Assembly (NCBI GenBank): GCA_028751875.1
Contig: CM054155.1
Span: forward strand, 45,096,421 to 45,160,420
Direction: 5' to 3'
Length of the DNA: 64,000 bases
Source of the DNA: Rapana venosa
Lineage: Eukaryota > Mollusca > Gastropoda > Neogastropoda > Muricidae
Part shown: piece after piece, positions 46,400-56,356 of the stretch
Layout of the letters: the number at the start of each line of letters is the position of its first letter
Numbering within the stretch: the stretch's first letter is position 1
Notes under the pieces: model-generated
The model's database searches: none
What the model was told of the DNA's origin: nothing
What the model saw: only the letters and a program-made list of their open reading frames with translations
Made by a program: the position numbers and the translations under genes

Positions 46400-49300
46400 G
46401 AGGGGGGGGGGGTAGCCTAGTGGTTAGAGTGTTAAGCTCTTGATCTGACAACCTGGAATCAAGCCATCACAGAGGCGCCTGTTTTAGTGAATTTTACCCT
46501 GGAGTTAACATTAGTACTGACTCCACTCCCCTAAAAATCCTTCAGATGAGACTATAAAACAAGGCCCCATGTGCGAACACATGCTAAACATTTTTCACTT
46601 ACCGTTAAAAACCTGTTCCACATTTTGGAAGAGTAGGCCATTTTGTGCCTGTAGGAATGGATGACAAATTTTTTTTGGGGGGGGAAGAAACGCATGCACA
46701 CAGGTGTTGTGTTTAGGCACTATCCTAGAATGCAGCTACCTTATTGGTGGGTCAAAGTGATTGCATACACAAAATCTCGCCATTTGTGAGCCTCAGAGCT
46801 CTAGCCAAGGAACAAAAGAAAAAACAACTACAACAACAAAATCTACCAATGGGTTTAGAATTCATAGAACTTCCTGCTTTTTAGGGGGTAAAGTATGTTG
46901 ATTTTTATTTTAAAAGTTAATCACTGTTCTGTTATGTGTGAAGTCACTGTAGTATCGTTGCATTAAAGGTGTATAGTAGTTAACTGGTGTGTGTGGGTTT
47001 TGTTCCAGCGGTTGTATAGCAGTTAACTGGTGTGTGTGTGGGTTTTGTTCCAGCGGTTGTATAGCAGTTAACTGGTGGTGTGTGGGTTTTGTTCCAGCGG
47101 TTGTATAGCAGTTAACTGGTGGTGTGTGGGTTTTGTTCCAGCGGTTGTATAGCAGTTAACTGGTGGTGTGTGGGTTTTGTTCCAGCGGTTATATAGTAGT
47201 TAACTGGTGTGTGTGGGTTTTGTTCCAGCGGTTGTATAGTAGTTAACTGGTGGTGTGTGAATTTTGTTCCAGCGGTTGTATAGCAGTTAACTGGTGGTGT
47301 GTGGGTTTTGTTCCAGCGGTTGTATAGTAGTTAACTGGTGGTTTGTGGGTTTTGTTCCAGCAGTTGTATAGTAGTTAACTGGCGGTGTGTGGGTTTTGTT
47401 CCAGCAGTTGTATAGCAGTTATCTGGCGGTGTGTGAATTTTGTTCCAGCGGTTGTATAGCAGTTAACTGGTGGTGTGTGGGTTTTGTTCCAGTGGTATAG
47501 TAGTTAACTGGCGGTGTGTGAATTTTGTTCCAGCGGTTATATAGCAGTTAACTGGTGGTGTGTGGGTTTTGTTCCAGCGGTTGTATAGCAGTTAACTGGC
47601 GGTGTGTGGTTTTGTTCCAGCGGAAAGATGCTGCTGGTGGCCAATGGCGACATGTTGGTGTCACTGTGCGTGCAGTGTCTGGCCTCCATGACTGTCAGCA
47701 AGGCTGGCTGCATGCCGTACAGGTAACTTTGCCTCTGTCACCTTCATAATGGTCTGACCCTGCCCTGAATTTTTTTTTTCAGTTTCTGTGGGAAGTTGTT
47801 GGTTGGTTTTTTTTTTTTTTTTTAAAGAAAATGAACTTGTGGAAGGAGTCTTTATATCTGTTTCTCCCAAGAATTTTTCCAATTTTTGTGAGAAGCTTGT
47901 TTGGCTTTTTCTTTAGGAAAATTTAACCTGAGGATGTGGTAAGGGGGAGAAAGGGGGGTGGGAGTTTGACAAAATATTGGTGATAATTTTACAGAATAAC
48001 AGTGATTAAAAAACCCAGTGATAACATAAAATGAAAACAGCAACTTTACAAATGATGATGAAATAATCTTATACAAATAAAGCAGATTCTGCCTGAAAAG
48101 ACTAAATTGACAAAGTATGTAAAGTATACTAAGAAAATCTAAACAGAGGAATTAACAAATCTTGTGTACAAAAATAAAATATTCCAATGCATGAAATGAA
48201 GTGTATTGAAAATATAAATACCCAATAACAGAGGTTCTGCCAACAAAAAGAGAATATTCAAGTGATGTGAGATAAAGATAGGATGCCGTCTCCTTTCATG
48301 TGTCGTATATATGGTTCTCCCACAGCGTGGTTTGACCCTTGTGGCTACCTGGGGCATTGAGACAAGGAACCACGAGAGTTGATTTTAATTTTGTTTTAAT
48401 CTGTATATATTCCACAATTTTAATCTAAGCTGTAAGCGTTATGGCAACAACAGCTCTCACATTGCCTCTGTAGTCAGCAAGGCAGTATGTAAGCAGCATG
48501 ACTGGATTGGTTGTCTCAGAAAAGTGCGGCAGCAGGTGTACCACACTCTACAAACATGGCTGCAAGTGGCAGGGACGTCTGCTATGACAAACTTCACCTC
48601 AGACGAAGCCCTCAAGGACTTGCTGGCACAGATCTTCAGCGACGTCACCCCTCAGCAGCCTGAAGCTCTGCTGGTAAGTTCTGACTGTAAGTCCTTCGGA
48701 TGAGACTATAAACCGAGGCCCCGTGTGTGAACGCATGCAGAACATCTTGCACACACGTTAAATCCTGTTCCGCTTTTCGAAAGAGTAGGCCATTGTGTGC
48801 CGGTGGGAACAGATGACAAAATTTACAAAACCGCATACACACGGGGACTGGATGTAAAATAGCACATGAGTGCTTATTCCATTATCCTCAATATAAAATA
48901 AAAATAAAATAAGAAAGAAATAAATAAAAAATGACTGTCCTCAGCATGGGAGCAGGCAGGCACCATCAAATACCAATCCAGCAGCAGTGCAGGGCCTCCT
49001 CTGGTTTGTGGCCTCTCGGTGGCTTAAGATTAATAAGTTTTTGTGGACTTTAGGACAGCACGCTATTACAGAATGGGCCTGAAGTGGTGGTTGTGGTGAT
49101 AATGAGGTGAATGTCGTTCAACTGTGGCATAGGCGCTTATAGTAGAAGAGGTTAAAAAGAAAAGGTAAATTACTATAACCCTCTTGTTGTTGAATTCTGC
49201 AGAGCTAAACTGCCTGTAGATTTTGAATTCTTTGAAGTTTTTTTTACCCCTGTGCGACTTGCTTTACTCATGCGACAGTTGTGTGTGTGCATGACATGCT

Positions 49301-52300
49301 ATTGAGTTGAAATTTTGTCACAAGCTAGATACGTCTATGCACTTGCATTTCAAAGCTAGTCATCATACATCTAGCTATTGTTACCTAATATGTCACTAAT
49401 CGTAGGTAAAAGTATAATGTATATGATAAACCAGCAAAATATGCATGGACATGACAACAGTTCATGCATGTTAAATGTCAAATAAGGAATTGAAGCCTAG
49501 CTGATGTGTTTACCAACAGTTATGTGCAATTGTACTTCAAGGATTTGTCACACAATGTCCCCATAACACCTGTTGTTTTATACTATGTCTTGAGGAGACA
49601 ACTGTTTTATCTACTTATTTTTCTTTTGAAAACAAGTCATATTCAGTAAATGTCTGACCTTAATACTGCAGTTCATGTCTGTGTGTGTTAATCACATGTT
49701 ATGTGCACAAAAGTGTACGCGAGTTTCACCAGTGTCACGGCACAGGTCTTGCAGGAGAATGCATGCAGAACATCTAACATACATTTGAAAAGCCCATCCA
49801 TCTTTCGTCGAAGAGTTGGCCAGCTGTGGTCGGTGGTCTGCATAGATGACCTGGTGAGAGATGGGCTCCACCAGTTAGTTCATTTTGCCCCAGACACAGT
49901 GCCTGAAACATTCAGTGCAGTGTAGTACAGTGCAGTGCAGTGCCCTATCCACCTTTCAAGAGTCAAGGGAGAAAAGCGTAGGTGTGACAGTGACCTCTGT
50001 ATTGAAGCGGTTCGGTTTGTTTGTTTTACAAGATTCAGCGCTATATAAATTCCATATATTATTATTATTATCATTATTGTTTGTTCCCCAGTTGGGAAAG
50101 TCTTCACAGGAAAGGAAATCGAAGCCTCCGCCTAGAAAGAAGAGGCGGAAGAGCCAGCCTCATCAGGAGCTGTCGGTCAACGTACACGCCCTGCTGCCAG
50201 CTGCTGACGACCTGGTCTTGGCTGGCCTGACAAGTGAGTAAACAGCCGAGTTCAACAGTTGGTGGGATCGCAGAAAGGTGTTAGAAGTACACTGTGTAGA
50301 CCATGTGGGTATCAGGTGAAAAGAGGTCATCCTGTCTGTGAATAACGGAACCAGAGGATTTGATAGACCGACAAAGTTCAATGATGTAAATCTAGGTAAT
50401 GAAGAGATGGCGTGACTGAGGGTGATTATTTGGGGGGTGGGGGGGTGCATGTTTTGGGGGGTTTGGGTTTAGTATTTCTTTGGTCTGCCTGCCATCTTTT
50501 TTTCATTTGCGTTGGTTGTACTTCTTCATTCTTGTGTTTGGGATTTAGATGAACATCTTTAACTTGCTGAAGAATCTGTTGTTCTTTTGTGCATGGTGAA
50601 TATCTCATGCTTCCATAATCCCATCATATGGTGACATGAATCATGGAATTGTTGACATGAAAGATTTGTCGTGCTTCTCTGGGAAAATGCATGTAGTCTT
50701 AGCTTCTGTTTAAAAAATACATATAGTCATAACTTCTGTACGAAAATACATGTAGTCATAGCTTCTGTTTAAAAAATACATATAGTAATAACTTCTGTAT
50801 GAAAATGCATGTAGTCGTGGTGGTGGTGGTGTATGGATGTCACTGCTATGTATGGGTGGTGGTGTATGGATGTCACTGCTATGTATGGGTGGTGGTGTAT
50901 GGATGTCACTGCTATGTATGGGTGGTGGTGTATGGATGTCACTGCTATGTATGGGTGGTGGTGTATGGATGTCACTGCTATGTATGGGTGGTGGTGTATG
51001 GATGTCACTGCTATGTATGGGTGGTGGTGTATGGATGTCACTGCTATGTATGGGGGGTGGTGTATGGATGTCACTGCTATGTATGGGCCCGGGGGTGTAT
51101 GGATGTCACTGCTATGTATGGGGTGGTGTATGGATGTCACTGCTATGTATGGGTGGTGGTGTATGATGTCACTGCTATGTATGGGGAGTGGTGTATGGAT
51201 GTCATGCTATGTTTGGGTGGTGTGTTTTGGATTCACTGCTAGGGATGGGCGGTGGGGTATGGATGTCACTGCTATGTATGGGGGGTGGTTTTATGGATGT
51301 CACTGCTATGTATGGGCGGTGGTGTGTGGATGTCAAATGCTTGTATGGGGGTGGTGTGTGGATGTCACTGCTATGTATGGGGGGTGGTGTGGGGTGTCAC
51401 TGCTATGTATGGGTGGTGGGTGTGGAGGTCACTGCTATGTATGGGTGGTGGTGTATGGATGTCATGCTTTATTTGGGGGGGGGGTGATGGATGTCACGCT
51501 ATGTATGGGTGGTGGTGTATGGATGTCACTGCTAGTATGGGTGGTGGGGGTAAGGATGTCACTGCTATGTATGGGTGGTGGTGTAGGATGTCACTGCTAT
51601 GTATGGGTGGTGGTGTGTGGATGTCACTGGTATGTATGGGTGGTGTGTATGGATGTCCTGCTATGTATGGGCGGTGGGGTATGGATGTCACTGCTAGTTT
51701 GGGTGGTGGTGTATGGATGTCACTGCTATGTATGGGTGGTGGTGTGTGGATGTCACTGCTATGTATGGGGGGGGGTGTGTGGATTCACTGCTATGTATGG
51801 GTGGTGTGTGTGGATGTCACTGCTATGTATGGGTGGTGGTGTATGGATGTCACTGCTATGTATGGGCGTGGTGTAAGGATGTCACTGCTATGTATGGGGG
51901 GTTTGGTGTAGGGATGTCACTGCTATGTATGGGTGGTGGTGTGTGGATGTCACTGCTATGTATGGGTGGTGGTGTGTGGATGTCACTGCTATGTATGGGT
52001 GGTGGTGTGTGGATGTCACTGCTATGTATGGGTGGTGGTGTATGGATGTCACTGCTATGTATGGGTGGTGGTGTGTGGATGTCACTGCTATGTATGGGTG
52101 GTCATGTGTTTACTTTCCCTGTGGTTGGTTTTGTCCACAGCGCTGACCCAGCTCATCAAGAGCTCTGCCGTATTCATGGAAGAACAATTCTTCAAAGTGA
52201 GTGTGGCTGTATTTGATTTTTTTCTTTTGTTGTTGTTCTTATTATTTGTATGGTTTTGTTGTAGTTTTTTTATACATGTATGTGGAATATATGTTTGGGA

Positions 52301-52725
52301 AATACTCGTATGCGGAATATGTGTATGGGGAATATGTCTGGAATATATGCATGTAGAATATAATAATAATAATAATAATAATAATAAATGGAACTTATAT
52401 AGCGCTATATCTTGCAAAGACAAATCAGATATTAAGAATATGTGTATGTGGACTGTGTAATAGATATATATATATATGTGTGTGTGTGTGTGGAAATGTG
52501 CAGAGTGTGAAAGACAGAGTGTGCAGCCTGGTGAATGAAGTGCAGAGGAATCCTCTGCCTCCCTATACTACGTCGCCGAGCTGTGGTCAGGCTTTGTATG
52601 CGGTGCTGATGGAGTCGGCCACATGCCCCAGGCCTGACCCCTGTCACTTGCAGTACGCCGTCACCCTCTTTCAGAGGGGGGTGATGGACACTCAGTTTGT
52701 GGTAAGATCTTGGCCAATCTCCCCC

Positions 52726-52780
<55 letters not shown>

Positions 52781-52799
52781 CTCCTCTCCTCTCTCTCTC

Positions 52800-52837
<38 letters not shown>

Positions 52838-53873
52838 CTCCCCCCCTCTCTCTCTCTCTCCCCCTCTCTCTCTATCTCTCTCTCTCTCTCTCTCTCTGTT
52901 GCTCTCTCTCTGTCGTGTGCCAGTGGACAAAATTGGCAAAACTACATACACACGGGGACTGGATGAAAAAAAGTACACGAGTGCTTATTCCACTATCCTC
53001 GAAATAAAAGAATAAATAAATCTCTCTCTCTCTTCTTTTTTACAGTTATATTCTGTAATTGCCTGCAAGATTTTGTGACACACCTAAAGAAACATTTATA
53101 ATTACGCTGTAATCTTCAGCAAGAATGTTTATTGACAATTTCCGATACAATTTGATTGGATGGTGTAATATAGCATTCTAGAATGTTCTTGTTATTAATT
53201 TTAGTTATTGTTTATTGGGTCCTGTTGTTTATCCTTGACATTACTTTGTGTTCAGTTTGAAACCGAGTTTTTGCCAGAGCTTAAAGTTGTATCTGTTCAC
53301 AGAGAGCTCTTCTTTTTGTTTTTTGTTTTTCATTACGTTAAATGCATCATGTCATTGTTCTTGTATTTATTTGTATTAACAGAAGAAAGTTGTGTGTAAC
53401 CCCCCTTGTCAATAGGCCTCATTGGGCAATGACAATAAATTGGTCAAAGTGTCTCTTGTTTTTTTACAAAGGTTTTGATACTCTCCTCTTTTCCCTCTCA
53501 CGGTCTGCTATACATTAACCTTTTGACTGCGTTGTTGAGGTACAGGTTTTGTCAGGATTTATTCATCTCCCACCAATTCTGAGTTGATGTGCAACATACG
53601 TAAGTGAAGAATACTCACTTTTTACTTAATAGTGATGATCATGATGATAATTAATATTTAGAACACTTAATCTTGTGAAGACAAAAGCCCTAGGCGTTTA
53701 CAACGGTAGCCATGTACACAAAAATATATGCCAGTGAATAAAAAAACAAACCAACCAAAACTGCCTGTATAGACTGTAACAAAACATCTCACCTTTATTT
53801 GTAGTATGGTGTGTGTGTTGTGTGAAACTCACAGGTGTTAGCATTTGAAGTCTTGAAAGGGGAAATGGAGATA

Positions 53874-53932
<59 letters not shown>

Positions 53933-56300
53933 ACAGTAACAATCATTTTAAGTTTAAGTTTAAAAAAAAAAAAGAAAAAGTTTATCGCTGGTTAATGGTG
54001 TCAGTTTTGTAAATGACAGGTGGCAAAGACATGTCGCGAGGCGCTGGCAGTGTGCCAGACTCTGATCCATCCCCGCACCCCCTGCCTTCTGGCCCCTGTC
54101 TCCAGGCCAGCTCGCCTGGGCGACGCCTTGGACTTTGTGGACCAGGCGTCACGCACCGAGGCTAGTCCTGCAACTGTCAACACAACGCCCGCTCATAACA
54201 CTGCCCATGACAGCAACACTGTGAGCACAGTTGCTGCACCTTCTTCCACCGCTCTCTCTTCACACAAACAACCGCGAATGTCCCAGAGAACTCCAGGGTC
54301 GTCCTGTGATTCTGAACAAAATCAGCCAGGCCATGTGAAGTCCGAGTCGGAATCAGACTGTACAGAAGATTCAGAGTCAGAGAGTTTCCCCAGTGCGGGG
54401 AGATCGGAAGGGGTGGCTCGACCGTCTGTGGCGGACAGGGATGTGATGGAGGTGGAGGGTGTCGAAACACCGTTCAGTGACGGCGCTGAAGTGTCCGGTG
54501 TTGACAAGGAAGAGTTGGCCACACTGTCAGCCCCTGGTGAAGAGGACCATGCTGGAACATCCTTTGCTGAAAAACTTCCTGAAGACTCCTTGAAAGAAAC
54601 AGACACGGTAAGGAAAGTATGCCTGCAATTATCTGCATTTTCATGTTCATTTAGTGTCGCGTACAAAAGAAAAAAAATTGCTTGTTTTTCACAGGCTCGT
54701 ACATAGAATCTGTGTATTTTGTTGAGATGGAGAACTGTTTCGTTGACCAGATTTTGTTGAATATGTGCTGTTTGTGGGCATTGGGTTTATCTTGTTATGA
54801 TTTAGTTCGTGCTAAAATGAGGTAAATAAACAAAAAAATCAAGGTAGTGTCTGTTTCATATCACAAAATATATTTTTGAGGTTTTCATTTCATTGAAGCA
54901 GAGTTTTGCAGGTTTAGGACATTGTATTGTTCATTGTTTATAAAAATTAATTCTGATGTACATTTTTTTTGGGGGGGGGTTGGGTTTGGATTTTTGTTGT
55001 TTTTTGGTTTTTTTGGGAGGGGGAGGGGGGGTAGTGGTGGCAAGGAGGAACATCAAATTATTACAGGTGAAATTTGATGCTCTCACAACTCACGGTTTTA
55101 TACATATTTCTTAAGGAAGTAGCACAGAAATTCCTAAACATGAAAAACTTCCAATGTTTGAAAAGTATTCTCTCAAATTCTGTGTGCTGATGGTAACTGT
55201 GCTGTCATCCCAGCTTTACGGTTCCATAAATTCTAAATGCTGATGTGCTGTCATCCGAGCTTTACAGTTCCATAAATTCTAAATGTTGATAGAAACTGTG
55301 CTGTCATCCCAGCTTTACAGTTCCATAAATTCTGTGTGCTGATGCTAACTGTGCTGTCATCCCAGCTTTACAGTTCCATAAATTCTGTGTGCTGATAGTA
55401 ACTGAGCTGTCATCCCAGCTTTACAGTTCCATAAATTCTGTGTGCTGATAGTAACTGTGCTGTCATCCCAGCTTTACGGTTCCATAAATTCTATGTGCTG
55501 ATGGTAACTGTGCTGTCATCCCAGCTTTACAGTTCCATAAATTCTGTGTGCTGATAGTAACTGTGCTGTCATCCCAGCTTTACGGTTCCATAAATTCTGT
55601 GTGCTGATAGTAACCGTGCTGTCATCCCAGCTTTACAGTTCCATAAATTCTGGTTGCTGATGGTAACTGAGCTGTCATCCCAGCTTTACAGTTCCATAAA
55701 TTCTGTGTGCTGATAGTAACTGTGCTGTCATCCCAGCTTTACAGTTCCATGTATGCACAGCCACTTCCAGGCTTACTCTGTCATGTAGCCCAAGCTAACG
55801 GTTCACAGTGAACTCTCAGGTTGGATGCTGTGATGCTGTAAAATTCTCATTTACAATCTGTTAAGAGCCCAAAATAGTAGACACTGTTAGCCATCTAACA
55901 TTTTGCTTGATATATAGGCTTCTGAGAAACTTCCTAGTTTTCAAAAAAGTTTTACTTTCTTGGAGGAAAATTTTAGTTTTGGAGAACACCTTGCACTGTA
56001 GGGTTTGTTATAGTACTGTTCCCAGAAGAAATGTTTATTCTCAGTGAGTGACAAGGCAGAGTAAAGCGTAAGATGAAAAATTCCTACAGATGGGACTCAC
56101 TGGATATGGGTACAGCAAGCTGTAGCAGAAGTGTGTGTGAGGGGGTGTGCGCACACGCCTGGAAAATTTAGTCTATTGCTGGATAACACAGGAGACGGTG
56201 AATAATTTGTGTTCATTCATCAGTACTTTTAGTGTCATTCTTGCCCAAGAGTTATTGAGAAAGGATTTTTGTGTCAGTATGAGGATGTGTGTATGTATGT

Positions 56301-56356
<56 letters not shown>

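Noticed and set aside
50799..52216. Long open frames of repeated GCHCYVWVVVY and MDVTAMYGWWC-like units, up to 347 codons
   Set aside because: Produced by a 33-base (11-codon) intronic minisatellite; open in several frames and both strands, and interrupted by the real PELP1 splice signals.
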